A stretch of 64,000 bases of DNA from NCBI GenBank assembly GCA_004553625.1, contig SFKX01000008.1, forward strand, positions 55,037 through 119,036. The letters are read 5' to 3'. Made by a program: the position numbers and the translations under genes. The notes below the pieces were generated by a model. It was not told where the DNA came from. It did no database searches and saw only the letters and a list, made by a program, of their open reading frames with translations. This document shows positions 23,293 to 32,068 of the stretch, piece by piece. The stretch comes from Clostridiales bacterium. Lineage in GTDB: Bacteria; Bacillota_A; Clostridia; Oscillospirales; Oscillospiraceae. Every line of letters begins with the position of its first letter. The first letter of the stretch is position 1.

Positions 23293-24222
23293 CTATTGTG
23301 CGGTATGCGTCTTGAGGTAGTCCAGCCACTTGACACAGTACTCGGGGGTAAGGTGTACGCCGTCGCCCGTGGCCTCAAAGGGCAGGTAGCCCTCCGAATC
23401 CATGATGCCGCCGCCCACGTCCACGTAGTGGACCTCCTTTTCGTCCGCCAGCGCTCGCAGCTGGGCGTTCAGCCGCTCGACGTTCGCGTTGGTATAAACG
23501 TTGTCGTTGGAGTCCTTCCACTTGCTGACGGGGATTATCGACTGTATATAGATGACGGCGTCCGGGTTTATCTCGCGGATCTTGTCTATTATCTTGCCGT
23601 AGTCCTCCTTGAACACGCTCTCGTAGACCCAGCCCAGCTCGTTCATGCCCAGCATGATATAGACCTTGCCGAACTCCATGCTAGCGAGGGCGTCGAAGGT
23701 GCGGCTGCGGCCTATGCCCGAGACGTCGCAGTAGTCCGTAAATATACTGTCCACCGTGAGGCCGACTTCGGTTATAAATGTGGCCTTAGTGAGGCCGGAG
23801 TACATCCTGAGCCCCACCGTCCTGGAGTTGCCGATGAACACGGCGTCGTCAAAATAGCTGTCGTCCACGGCCTCGCTCTCCGGGACGAGCATACTGCAGT
23901 CGTTCGGAGTGGGCGAGGGACGCGCGTCCTCCTCGCCGCTCTCCGGGGCCTTGGTCTCTGCCGGAGGCTCCGTAGCGTTGGGGTCGTCCGGAGCGTCGGT
24001 GGTTTCGGCGTCCTCGTCGCCGCCCTGAGTGTCCGGGTTCTCGCTGCTTGCCGGAATGTCCGGTACCTGCCAGCCCGGGTCCGCTGCGCCGTGGTGTCCT
24101 CCGAAGAAGCCGGAGCCTGTTATGAGCATCAGGGCAAGCACGGCAAAAACCGCGAGCGCCGTCTTTAGGCCTCGCTTGAAATGTTTATCCCGGCCTCTGC
24201 GCCGGGCAGTGCTCCTTGTCAC
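23293..24222 (-). CDS. Membrane-anchored SGNH/GDSL-type hydrolase
   Basis: 309 residues. A short basic cytosolic tail, one membrane helix (about 20-40), a low-complexity acidic/proline linker (about 55-115), then an SGNH hydrolase domain: block I FIGNSRT (Ser in place of the usual GDS), a GLT glycine block, block III GMNELG (usually GxND), and block V DGVHLT with the catalytic Asp and His. Such proteins deacetylate cell-wall or exopolysaccharide sugars. GTG start with AGGAG 10 nt upstream. First gene of the operon with the DUF4358 lipoprotein and the ECF sigma/anti-sigma pair, suggesting wall modification under stress. Confidence 0.85.
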   Translation of the reverse strand: MTRSTARRRGRDKHFKRGLKTALAVFAVLALMLITGSGFFGGHHGAADPGWQVPDIPASSENPDTQGGDEDAETTDAPDDPNATEPPAETKAPESGEEDARPSPTPNDCSMLVPESEAVDDSYFDDAVFIGNSRTVGLRMYSGLTKATFITEVGLTVDSIFTDYCDVSGIGRSRTFDALASMEFGKVYIMLGMNELGWVYESVFKEDYGKIIDKIREINPDAVIYIQSIIPVSKWKDSNDNVYTNANVERLNAQLRALADEKEVHYVDVGGGIMDSEGYLPFEATGDGVHLTPEYCVKWLDYLKTHTAQ

Positions 24223-24327
24223 CGCAGCTCATCTCCTGTCTGTCTCTCTGTATATTATGACGCGGCGCACGCCGAAAAAGTTGACAAAAAAATAAATATT
24301 CCTCTGTATTCCCTTTTGGGCCTTCTG

Positions 24328-24336
24328 TGATATAAT
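24328..24336 (+). promoter_or_regulatory. Extended -10 promoter of the ZIP transporter gene
   Basis: TGATATAAT (extended -10) 25 bp before the GTG start; no good -35 at standard spacing. Confidence 0.45.
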
Positions 24337-24360
24337 CCTGTCGAAAAGGAGGCGAGCACC

Positions 24361-25149
24361 GTGAACGAAACGCTCAAGACCGCCATCGGCATACTGATAC
24401 CATTCCTCGGCACCGCGTTGGGCTCCTGCTTTGTGTTCTTCCTGAAGAGCGGGGTGAAACCTGGCCTGCAGCGGCTGCTGCTGGGCTTTGCCTCCGGCGT
24501 GATGATAGCGGCCTCCGTCTGGTCGCTTATAATCCCGGCCATAGACATGGCGGAACAGCAGGGCGTGACGGCCTGGCTGCCCGCGGCCATAGGCTTTTTG
24601 GCCGGCATTGGCTTTCTGCTCCTGCTGGACAGCGTCATACCCCATCTGCACCTGGGCTCTGATTGTCCGGAGGGTAAGAGCTGCGGGCTGGGCAAGTCCA
24701 CCATGCTCGTCCTGGCCGTCACGCTGCACAACCTGCCGGAGGGCATGGCCGTCGGCGTGGTGTTTGCCGGGGCGCTCTCCGGAGAAACCGTCATCCCCGC
24801 CGCTGCCGCCTTCACGCTCGCCGCTGGCATAGCCCTGCAGAACGTCCCGGAAGGCGCCGTCATATCCATGCCCCTGCTCGGCCAGGGCATGGGCCGCGGC
24901 AAAGCCTTCGTCATGGGTATGCTCTCCGGCGTCGTGGAACCCATCGGCGCGCTGCTTACGATACTCCTGACCGGGCTCATAACGCCCGCCCTGCCCTATG
25001 TCCTCTCCTTCGCCGCGGGGGCGATGATCTACGTCGTCGTCGAGGAGCTCATACCCGAGGCCCAGGCCGGGGAGCACTCGAACCTGGGCACCATAGGCGC
25101 GGCGCTCGGCTTTGTGCTCATGATGATCCTAGACGTCGCGCTGGGCTGA
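24361..25149 (+). CDS. ZIP family divalent metal transporter
   Basis: 262-residue membrane protein with about eight helices. The metal-site helices read HNLPEGMAVGVVFAG (TM4) and ALQNVPEGAVISMPL (TM5), the signature pair of ZIP carriers such as ZupT; a short variable cytosolic loop lies between TM3 and TM4 (LGSDCPEGKSCGLGK). It should import Zn2+, Fe2+ or Mn2+. GTG start with AAAAGGAGG 8 nt upstream. Its 3' end overlaps the convergent cyclase gene by 21 bp. Confidence 0.92.
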   Translation: MNETLKTAIGILIPFLGTALGSCFVFFLKSGVKPGLQRLLLGFASGVMIAASVWSLIIPAIDMAEQQGVTAWLPAAIGFLAGIGFLLLLDSVIPHLHLGSDCPEGKSCGLGKSTMLVLAVTLHNLPEGMAVGVVFAGALSGETVIPAAAAFTLAAGIALQNVPEGAVISMPLLGQGMGRGKAFVMGMLSGVVEPIGALLTILLTGLITPALPYVLSFAAGAMIYVVVEELIPEAQAGEHSNLGTIGAALGFVLMMILDVALG

Positions 25150-25788
25150 GCCCCAGCCCAACCCCTCTATGCCGACGGCACGCACAGGCGCACCGTCGGC
25201 GTTTTTGTATTTCAGCGGCAGCGCCGCAAAGAACAGGCGCCTGCCCGCAAGCTCGGCCAGGCCGCGGAGGTTTTCCACGATCACGAGTCCCTTTTCGAAC
25301 ATGATGTGGTGCCGCGTGAAGTCCGCGTCGTCCATCGGGTCTATGCCCATGGTGTCCAGGCCGATGCCGCGCACGCCCAGCCGGACGGCGCGCTCCACCG
25401 CCGCGGCGGAGAGCACCGGGTAGCGGCCGAAGTACTTCTCGCTGTTCCAATACCTGTCCCAGCCCGTGCAGACGAGAAGGAAGTCCGCGCCCTTCACAGG
25501 CTCCACGGCCTCAGGTCCTATCTCCACACCCGGCGCGCAGTCCCGCGCGTCCAGCACCCAGGCGCTGCCGCAGAAGGCGGATGCCGGCAGCTCGTCCAGC
25601 TGCGGCCTGTCGCGCCGCATGTGCGCGGGGGCGTCCATGTGCGTGCCGACGTGGGAAAATATCTCTAGCCTCGTCTCGCGGAAGCCGTCTTTTTCAAAGG
25701 TGCTGCCCTCGGACAGCCTTGGTTTTTCAGTGCCCGGCCAGACTAGTATGTCCTCCGATACCGTGTGAGTCAGGTCATATACCCTCAT
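25129..25788 (-). CDS. Cyclase family protein (kynurenine-formamidase-like metal hydrolase)
   Basis: 219-residue protein of the KynB/cyclase fold. The conserved motif HVGTHMDAPAH (HxGTHxDxPxH) supplies the metal ligands; DLTHTVSEDILVWPGTEKP at the start and VRGIGLDTMGIDP complete the family pattern. Members hydrolyse N-formylkynurenine, isatin or related amides, but no tryptophan-degradation genes are near, so the substrate is unknown. Start at 25788: AGGAGGCGGGAGC precedes this ATG and the family begins at MRVYDLT. Confidence 0.88.
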   Translation of the reverse strand: MRVYDLTHTVSEDILVWPGTEKPRLSEGSTFEKDGFRETRLEIFSHVGTHMDAPAHMRRDRPQLDELPASAFCGSAWVLDARDCAPGVEIGPEAVEPVKGADFLLVCTGWDRYWNSEKYFGRYPVLSAAAVERAVRLGVRGIGLDTMGIDPMDDADFTRHHIMFEKGLVIVENLRGLAELAGRRLFFAALPLKYKNADGAPVRAVGIEGLGWGSAQRDV

Positions 25789-25839
25789 GCTCCCGCCTCC
25801 TCCCGTACCAGTCATCATAGCATGTCCGGCGGCGGCGCG

Positions 25840-26373
25840 TCAACGCGCAAAGCCGCAGAAGAGCAGCGGAGTATAGGTCAAAACTCCCTGTCTGCGCTCC
25901 GAGAGCATAAGGCTCGCCCCGCGCACCAGCGCCGGGACGGGCTCGGGCAGCACAAGCTCTGGCTCCGCCTCGCCCCGGACCTCGCGCGCCAGCGTGAGAT
26001 GCGGTGTGTAGCGCCGGTCCTCCAGCTTGAAGCCCCTCGCCCTCAGTTCGGCGGCGAGCCCCGCCTGCAGCTTCGTCAACTCCGGGGACTCCGCCGCTCC
26101 CAGCCACCAGATGTCTCCACCCTCGCGCCGGAAGCGCCCCGCCCTGTCGAAGCGGAGCTCAAAGCCGGGGGCGTTCTTCGTCGCCTTCAGCATGGCCCCG
26201 CTTATCTCTCCCATGCGCGCAGGCGGCTGCTCGCCCAGGAAGGCCAGGGTCAGGTGCAGATTCTCGCGGCGGGAGTAATTTGCCGCCCCGGCCTGATCGC
26301 GCAGGCGCTCCCGCGCCGCCTCAAAGGCGTCCAGCTCCGTATCGTCGAAGTTTATCGCTATGAACAGTCTCAT
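25840..26373 (-). CDS. thpR: RNA 2',3'-cyclic phosphodiesterase (2H family)
   Basis: 177-residue 2H phosphoesterase that opens 2',3'-cyclic phosphates at RNA ends. The two HxT motifs are visible: NLHLTLAFLGE and YTPHLTLAREV. The start MRLFIAINF is typical, with GGAGG 6 nt upstream; the longer frame to 26391 is less likely. Overlaps no gene but begins 1 nt before the stop of the upstream dus gene, an arrangement that implies coupling of two RNA-related enzymes. Confidence 0.9.
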   Translation of the reverse strand: MRLFIAINFDDTELDAFEAARERLRDQAGAANYSRRENLHLTLAFLGEQPPARMGEISGAMLKATKNAPGFELRFDRAGRFRREGGDIWWLGAAESPELTKLQAGLAAELRARGFKLEDRRYTPHLTLAREVRGEAEPELVLPEPVPALVRGASLMLSERRQGVLTYTPLLFCGFAR

Positions 26374-26374
26374 C

Positions 26375-27334
26375 TCATGCCTCCGTTCCATAGGCGGCGA
26401 GAGGGTCCAGCTCCGCGCCGCATAGTATGTCCCTCGCCGCCGCCTCGAAGTCCTCGGGGCGGCGGGCCTTGTTCAGGCGCTTGAGCGCCTTATCCGAGCC
26501 GGGAAAGAGAAAGCGCAGATAGCTCCAGAGCTCCTTCATCCTCAGCACCGCGGAGCCGGCCGAGCCGAAGTCCCGGCAACAGGTCTCGTAGATCTCGTCG
26601 TGGAATTCGCGCAGCGCGCTCCGCTCAAAGCCTATTCCGCCGCGGATGAGGCCGAATATGCCCGGGTTAGCCGCTGCGCCCCGGCCCAGCATGACCGCGC
26701 CGAGCCCCGGATAGCGCTCCCGCAGCGCAGCTATGTCTCCGGGCGAAAACAGGTCCCCGTTATACACGGTCCTTTCGAAGCGCAGCGCCTCCGCAAAGGC
26801 CTCCGGCCGCGCCGGGAGGCGGTACATATCCCTGCGCACCCGGGTGTGGACGATGAGCTCCGATATCGGGTAGCGGCAATATATATCCATGAGCCGGGGG
26901 AATTCGCTCCCGTCCTCAACTCCCAGCCTGGTCTTTACCGAGATCCGGGGCATGTCCGGCTCCGCGAACACGCGCCCGAAAAAGGCGTCCAGCTCCTCCG
27001 GGAAGGCCAAAAATCCGGAGCCCTTTCCCTTTGCGGCGACTGTCCCCGAGGGACAGCCGAGGTTCAGGTCCACCTCCGCGTAGCCCATGTCCGCCAGCGC
27101 CTTCGCCGCCCAGACAAAGTCGCCCGCATCCCGGCAGAGCAGCTGCGGCACCAGCGGCACGCCCCTGTTCCGCTCCGGGTCCAGCTCCCTCAGTACGCGC
27201 GGCGGGATGACGTGCTCGCGCGTGGGCGAATAGAAAGGCGCGAAGTATTTGTCCGCCGGGCTGAAATACCTTGCATGCGCGCGGCGGAAGGCGTATCCGG
27301 TCACGCCCTCCAGCGGCGCGAAATAACAATTCAC
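26375..27334 (-). CDS. tRNA-dihydrouridine synthase family protein
   Basis: 319-residue FMN-dependent enzyme that reduces uridine in the D-loop of tRNA. TIM-barrel marks: YFAPLEGVTGYAFRRAH at the N-terminus (FMN site), the catalytic-cysteine motif DLNLGCPSG, VKTRLG, HTRV(R) (phosphate/FMN), and GRGAAANPGIFGL. The sequence is diverged from DusA/B/C in places (HTRVRRDMY rather than HGRTR), so it may belong to a less studied clostridial subgroup. GTG 27334 is taken as start because the GGAGGGGGG lies about 8-14 nt before it; TTG 27352 lies upstream of the SD. Confidence 0.87.
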   Translation of the reverse strand: MNCYFAPLEGVTGYAFRRAHARYFSPADKYFAPFYSPTREHVIPPRVLRELDPERNRGVPLVPQLLCRDAGDFVWAAKALADMGYAEVDLNLGCPSGTVAAKGKGSGFLAFPEELDAFFGRVFAEPDMPRISVKTRLGVEDGSEFPRLMDIYCRYPISELIVHTRVRRDMYRLPARPEAFAEALRFERTVYNGDLFSPGDIAALRERYPGLGAVMLGRGAAANPGIFGLIRGGIGFERSALREFHDEIYETCCRDFGSAGSAVLRMKELWSYLRFLFPGSDKALKRLNKARRPEDFEAAARDILCGAELDPLAAYGTEA

Positions 27335-27387
27335 TCTTCCACCCCCCTCCAAATCTTACACCAGCCCCCGCCCCAAAAGCAACAACA

Positions 27388-27420
27388 AACCCCTCCGCCG
27401 CGCCTCGGCAGAGGGGTTTT
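27388..27420 (-). terminator. Terminator of the pst-pho operon
   Basis: Stem AACCCCTC..CCG / CGG..GAGGGGTT with an interior mismatch; on the minus strand it is followed by TTTGTTGTTG. It lies between phoR and the start of dus. Confidence 0.6.
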
Positions 27421-27432
27421 GCAGGTATTGGT

Positions 27433-29076
27433 TCAGTTTTTGGGGAAGTCTATGGTGATCTCGGTCCCGTCCTTGTCCGACCAGAGGCTGATGCGGCCCT
27501 TGTGGTACTGCGCAGCGTGCTTCACGATGGAAAGGCCCAGGCCGGTGCCGCCCGTCGCCTTCGAGTGGCTCTTGTCCACGCGGTAGAAACGCTCGAACAC
27601 CCGGGGCTGGTGCTCCGGCGGGATGCCAGGGCCGTCGTCCCGCACCCTGAGCCGCAGCGTATCCTCCCGCGTCTCCGTGGTTATTACGGCGCAGCCGCCG
27701 TCGCGGCCATACTTCACGGCGTTGTCCGCCAGGTTCCAGACTATCTCCCAGAGCAGCCTGCGCACGCCCATGAGCTTTGCCTCCCCGCCCTCCACGCGGA
27801 GGGCTATACCCCTCTTTTCCGCCTCCGGGGCCAGCTGGGCGGCAACTTCCTGCGCGAGCTCGTGCAGGTCCGTCTCCTCGGTTGGGAAGCTCTCTCCCTC
27901 GTCCATGCGGGAGAGGTCTATGACGTCCTCGATGAGCGCCAGGAGCCGCGCGGACTCCGAGCGTATCCTGCCGTAGAACCCAGCTTCGTCCCCGGGCTTC
28001 ACAAGTCCGGCCTCCAGGAGCTCCGCCGCGCCCATGATCGAATGCAGCGGGGTCTTGAGCTCGTGCGAGACGTTCGCCGTGAACTCGCGCCTTATGCGCT
28101 CCGCCCTGCGCCGCTCCGTCACGTCGAAGATGAGCAGGACCGCGCCTCCGCCCGTGACCGGGCTGACTGTCAGCTGGTACTCGAGGCCCATGCGCTCTAT
28201 GCCGGCCTCGGCCCGCTCGCCGCCGCGAGCCCGCTCCAGCAGCGCGCGCAGCTCCGGGCTGCGGTCCACGGTCAGGATGTCCTGTCCGACGCAGTCCTCA
28301 CCTGCGCCGAAGATCCGGCGCGCAGCGGGATTGATGCTCAGCACCCGGCTCTCCGCGTCCAGAAGGATGAGCCCCTCCGACATGCTGCCCGTGACGGCTT
28401 CGAATTCGCGCCGCCGCCTGTTAAGCTCGTCCAGCTGGGAGCGTATCTGCCGCTGCTGCCGCTCCACGCGGGTCAGCAGGGGCGAGAGCTCGTCGTATGT
28501 CTCGTTTTCAAGAGGATGGTCCAGGTCTATGGCGTTGAGCGGTCCCACGATGCGCTTCGACAGCCGCGAAGCCAAAAAGGCTGAGAGCGCTATCGCAAGT
28601 ATGATTATGACCAGCAGCGGCTGCAATATGCCGAAGAGCAGAGTCGGCACAGTGTAGTGAGAGGCCGCGGCGCGCAGGACCGTCCCGTCCGAAAGGCGCA
28701 GCGCTACGTAGACGGTCTTTTCGCTGAGCGTGGCGGAAACGCGGCTGCCTTCGCCGCTGCCCGTCTCCAGCGCCTCCTTGACCTCTTCGCGCTCCGCGTG
28801 GTTCTCCATCCCTGCCGCGTCAGCGTTCGAGTCGTAGAGCACGGAACCGTCTGCGGCTATCCAAGTCAGGCGCAGCCCGTCACGCCGGCCCAAGCTCTCG
28901 AGGTAGTCGAGGCCCTGGGCCTCCACTCCCGCAGCCGCCAGCCGCGCCTCCGTGGTCAGCTGGCTCTCCTGCCGCGCGGAAAAATAGCTGTACAGCGCAC
29001 CCACGACAAGGGCAAGGCAGGCCACAAACACAGCCAGCGCCGTCAGGATAACGGAGCGGAATATGCGTTTCGTCAT
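27433..29076 (-). CDS. phoR: Phosphate-regulon sensor histidine kinase PhoR
   Basis: 547-residue membrane sensor kinase. Two membrane helices (about 8-32 and 145-170) flank a small extracellular domain; a linker and PAS domain (about 225-315) follow, then the HisKA dimerisation helix with FTANVSHELKTPLHS (phosphorylated His), N-box NLADNAVKYG, G1 DDGPGIP and G2 GTGLGLSIVKH. The same operon encodes the Pst transporter, PhoU and the response regulator, so it senses phosphate supply, probably through PhoU-Pst contact. Starts 3 nt after the regulator gene. Confidence 0.95.
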   Translation of the reverse strand: MTKRIFRSVILTALAVFVACLALVVGALYSYFSARQESQLTTEARLAAAGVEAQGLDYLESLGRRDGLRLTWIAADGSVLYDSNADAAGMENHAEREEVKEALETGSGEGSRVSATLSEKTVYVALRLSDGTVLRAAASHYTVPTLLFGILQPLLVIIILAIALSAFLASRLSKRIVGPLNAIDLDHPLENETYDELSPLLTRVERQQRQIRSQLDELNRRRREFEAVTGSMSEGLILLDAESRVLSINPAARRIFGAGEDCVGQDILTVDRSPELRALLERARGGERAEAGIERMGLEYQLTVSPVTGGGAVLLIFDVTERRRAERIRREFTANVSHELKTPLHSIMGAAELLEAGLVKPGDEAGFYGRIRSESARLLALIEDVIDLSRMDEGESFPTEETDLHELAQEVAAQLAPEAEKRGIALRVEGGEAKLMGVRRLLWEIVWNLADNAVKYGRDGGCAVITTETREDTLRLRVRDDGPGIPPEHQPRVFERFYRVDKSHSKATGGTGLGLSIVKHAAQYHKGRISLWSDKDGTEITIDFPKN

Positions 29077-29079
29077 CTC

Positions 29080-29751
29080 TCACGCCTCCGTCCTGTAGCC
29101 CACGCCGCGCACCGTTCCGATAATGCTGCCGGCCTCGCCCAGCTTCTGCCGCAGCGTTCGGACGTGGACGTCCACGGTCCTGGTCTCGCCGTCGTAGTCA
29201 GTTCCCCAGATCTCGCTGAGCAGCCGGTCCCGCGTAAACACCACGCCGGGGCTTGACATCAGCGTGTGCAGCAGCTCGAACTCCTTCAGCGTCAGAGAGA
29301 TCTCCTCGCCGCCCGCTGTTACCCTGTGGCTCACCGGGTCCAGCGTCACCCCGCCCAGAGAGAGCGGCGCCTTCACGCGCTCGGGATTCGCCCGGCGCAG
29401 GACCGCACGGACGCGGCTTACCATCTCCATCATCCCGAAGGGCTTCACCAAATAGTCGTCCGCGCCGGAGTCGAGACCTGTTATCTTGTCGTATTCCTCG
29501 CCGCGCGCCGTCGCCATGATGACGGGGACGTTCCGCGTGGCGGCGCCGAGGCGGAGCTTTTTGAGTATATCCAGCCCGTCCTCGCCCGGGAGCATGACGT
29601 CCAGGATGATGAGCTCCGCCGGAACTCTTTTGAGCGCAGCAAAGAGCGCGGGGCCGCTCTCCACGCCCTCGGCTTCAAAGCCCGTCGAGCGCAGCGCATA
29701 TACCTCGATGTCTCTTATGCTCGCGTCGTCCTCTACACAATATATCATCAC
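29080..29751 (-). CDS. phoB: Phosphate-regulon response regulator PhoB/PhoP
   Basis: 223-residue OmpR-type regulator. Receiver domain with acidic pair VEDDASI, phospho-acceptor Asp in LIILDVMLPGEDG and YLVKPFG; C-terminal winged helix (LSLGGVTLDPVSHRV...VFTRDRLLSEIWGTDYDGETRTVDVHVRTLRQKLG). It should bind Pho boxes upstream of pstS when phosphate is scarce. Starts within the last 4 nt of phoU. A candidate Pho box is present upstream of pstS. Confidence 0.95.
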   Translation of the reverse strand: MMIYCVEDDASIRDIEVYALRSTGFEAEGVESGPALFAALKRVPAELIILDVMLPGEDGLDILKKLRLGAATRNVPVIMATARGEEYDKITGLDSGADDYLVKPFGMMEMVSRVRAVLRRANPERVKAPLSLGGVTLDPVSHRVTAGGEEISLTLKEFELLHTLMSSPGVVFTRDRLLSEIWGTDYDGETRTVDVHVRTLRQKLGEAGSIIGTVRGVGYRTEA

Positions 29752-30401
29752 AAGACCTCCCGGCCTTTATAGTAGCCCGTGGCCGCGAACTCCACCCACT
29801 CTGCAATGTTTGTGGCGTGGTCGCCTATGCGCTCGAGGTATTTTGCGATCATGAGAAGATCCAGCGCATATTCGCCGTCCCCCGGCCGCCTGGAGAGCCG
29901 CTCGATCATGGCGCTCTTTATCGCCTTGAACACGGTGTCTGCCTCGTCGTCGCGCCTCGCCACCGCCCTCGCGGCAGCAGGGTCCCGGCTGACGTAGGCG
30001 TCCACGCTGTCCGTCACCATTGCAACAACGGTCTGCGCCAAGCGCTTGAAGAGCTCCGCGTCGGCCTCGTCCAGCTCACCCATGAAGCCCGCTGTCTCGG
30101 CTATATCCAAGGCCTGGTCACCTATGCGCTCCATGTCCGTTATCATCTTGAGCGCTGCGGAGATCTGCCGCAGGTCGCCCGCCACGGGCTGCTGCTGCAA
30201 GAGGAGCCTCAGGCAGACACGCTCAATCTCGCGCTCCTTCTGGTCAATCTCTTCCTCGAGGGCGCTTACCCTCGTGAGCAGGTTCCTGTCCGCATCCAGC
30301 ACCGAGCGCGCTGTGACGGCTATGGCCTCCTCGCAGAGCGCCCCCATGCTTATGAGCTCGCGGTTCAGGGCGGCGAGCTGCCCGTCGAATCTCTGCCTCA
30401 T
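29748..30401 (-). CDS. phoU: Phosphate signalling regulator PhoU
   Basis: 217-residue all-helical protein with the two PhoU repeats; the metal-binding helices appear as DRNLLTRVSALEEEIDQKEREIERVC and DITDMERIGDQALDIAE and their second-copy partners YLERIGDHATNIAEWV. PhoU links transporter state to the PhoR kinase and keeps the regulon off when phosphate is plentiful. It lies 1 nt after pstB and overlaps phoB by 4 nt. Confidence 0.96.
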   Translation of the reverse strand: MRQRFDGQLAALNRELISMGALCEEAIAVTARSVLDADRNLLTRVSALEEEIDQKEREIERVCLRLLLQQQPVAGDLRQISAALKMITDMERIGDQALDIAETAGFMGELDEADAELFKRLAQTVVAMVTDSVDAYVSRDPAAARAVARRDDEADTVFKAIKSAMIERLSRRPGDGEYALDLLMIAKYLERIGDHATNIAEWVEFAATGYYKGREVL

Positions 30402-30402
30402 A

Positions 30403-31164
30403 TCAGCCGAACCTCCCCGTTATATAGTCCTCGGTCCGCTTATCCCGCGGGTGCGAGAAGAGCCTCTCGGTCTCGCCGAACTCCACCAGCTCGCCCAGCA
30501 GGAAGAAGGCCGTCATGTCCGATACTCGCACCGCCTGCTGCATATTGTGCGTCACCATGACCACAGTATAGCGGCTTTTGAGCTCCATCGCAAGCTCCTC
30601 TATCTTCGAGGTGGAGATGGGGTCCAGGGCGCTGGTGCTCTCGTCCATGAGCAGCACGTCCGGCTCCACGGCCAGGGCGCGCGCTATGCAGAGCCTCTGC
30701 TGCTGGCCGCCGGAGAGGCCCAGGGCACTTTTATTCAGCCTGTCCTTCACCTCGTCCCATATGGCCGCGTCGCGCAGCGAGCGCTCCACGATGTCGTCGA
30801 GCTTCGCGCGGTTCCTGATGCCGTGGGTGCGCGGTCCGTAGGCGATGTTGTCATAGATGCTCATGGGGAAGGGGTTCGCCTTCTGGAACACCATTCCTAT
30901 CTGTTTGCGCAGGCGCGTTACGTCCACGTCTTTTCCATATATGTTCTCGCCGTTATAGAGCACCTCGCCCTCGATGCGCACGCCCGGAACCAAGTCGTTC
31001 ATGCGGTTGAGCGTCTTGAGGAAGGTGCTCTTGCCGCAGCCGGATGGCCCGATGAGGGCTGTTATGCGGTTTTCCGGTATTTCGAGCGACACCGACTTGA
31101 GCGCGTGGTTGTCGCCGTAGTATAGTTCGAGGTTCCTCGCCTCGATTATCGTCTTTTCACTCAT
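30403..31164 (-). CDS. pstB: Phosphate ABC transporter ATP-binding protein
   Basis: 253-residue cytosolic ATPase of the high-affinity phosphate importer. Walker A GPSGCGKSTFLKTLNRMNDL, signature LSGGQQQRLCIARALA, Walker B VLLMDESTSALDP, and switch His in VMVTHNM. The 'NRMNDL' continuation is specific to PstB. Full length. It begins 16 nt after pstA. Confidence 0.98.
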   Translation of the reverse strand: MSEKTIIEARNLELYYGDNHALKSVSLEIPENRITALIGPSGCGKSTFLKTLNRMNDLVPGVRIEGEVLYNGENIYGKDVDVTRLRKQIGMVFQKANPFPMSIYDNIAYGPRTHGIRNRAKLDDIVERSLRDAAIWDEVKDRLNKSALGLSGGQQQRLCIARALAVEPDVLLMDESTSALDPISTSKIEELAMELKSRYTVVMVTHNMQQAVRVSDMTAFFLLGELVEFGETERLFSHPRDKRTEDYITGRFG

Positions 31165-31180
31165 TTATTATCTCCCGCTC

Positions 31181-32068
31181 TCAGCGTTTTTTGAGCTTCT
31201 TGCCCGCGAGCTTCGCGGCTATGTTGATGGCAAAGGCGATGACAAGCAGCACGACGGCCACGGCAAAGGCCGAATCGAAGTCGGCGCGCTCCTTTGCGTA
31301 GTTGTAGAGGGCGACGGTGAGCGTCGCGCCGGAACTGTCGAACAGGTTCTTGAAAAACTCGCCGACGGTGTCGCCGTACTTGGCCAGGCGCGTACCCATG
31401 CCCGCCGTGAACATCAGAACGGCGCTCTCGCCGACGATGCGGCCCACGGCCAGAATGCAGCCCGTGACGATGCCGTCCACGGAGGAGGGCAGGACCACGG
31501 TGCGAATCATGTGCCACTTGCCGCTGCCCAGGGCCAGGCTGCCTTCTCGGTAGCTCTGCGGCACGGTCTTGAGCGACTCCTGTGTCGTCCTTATGACTGT
31601 CGGCAGGGTCATCATAACGAGCGAGAGCGCGCCCGCTATGAGGCTGACGCCCAGGCCGAAGAGCTCGCAGAACACGATCACGCCGACGAGCGCGAAGATA
31701 ATGCTCGGCATGCCGGAGAGCGTCTCCGTGGCAAACTCGATGGCCGAGACGAGCCGCTTGTTCGTGGCGTATTCCGTCAGGTAGATGGCGCTGCCCACGC
31801 CCAGGGGCAGGATGAAGATGAGCGTCGCTATGATGACGTAAACGGTGTTGAGTATCGCAGGCAGGATACCCTCAATGTCTTTTATGACGCTCTCCTCGCT
31901 CGTGAGGAACTGCCAGCTCAGATGCGGTATGCCGCGGTAGAGTATGTAGCCGATGAGAAAAACCAGCAGCGCGCAGATGAGGACGGCCGAGGTGTAGAGC
32001 AGCACACGCATGGTGAGGTCATATGCCTTTCTGCGCGGGCTGAGGCCCTTTGTTATCGATTCTTTCAC
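31181..32068 (-). CDS. pstA: Phosphate ABC transporter permease PstA
   Basis: 295-residue permease with six membrane helices. The PstA loop motif SYREGSLALGSGKWHMIRTVVLPSSVDGI and a following GRIVGESAVLMFTAG are diagnostic. It pairs with PstC to form the phosphate channel. Its ATG overlaps the end of pstC by 4 nt. Confidence 0.97.
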   Translation of the reverse strand: MKESITKGLSPRRKAYDLTMRVLLYTSAVLICALLVFLIGYILYRGIPHLSWQFLTSEESVIKDIEGILPAILNTVYVIIATLIFILPLGVGSAIYLTEYATNKRLVSAIEFATETLSGMPSIIFALVGVIVFCELFGLGVSLIAGALSLVMMTLPTVIRTTQESLKTVPQSYREGSLALGSGKWHMIRTVVLPSSVDGIVTGCILAVGRIVGESAVLMFTAGMGTRLAKYGDTVGEFFKNLFDSSGATLTVALYNYAKERADFDSAFAVAVVLLVIAFAINIAAKLAGKKLKKR

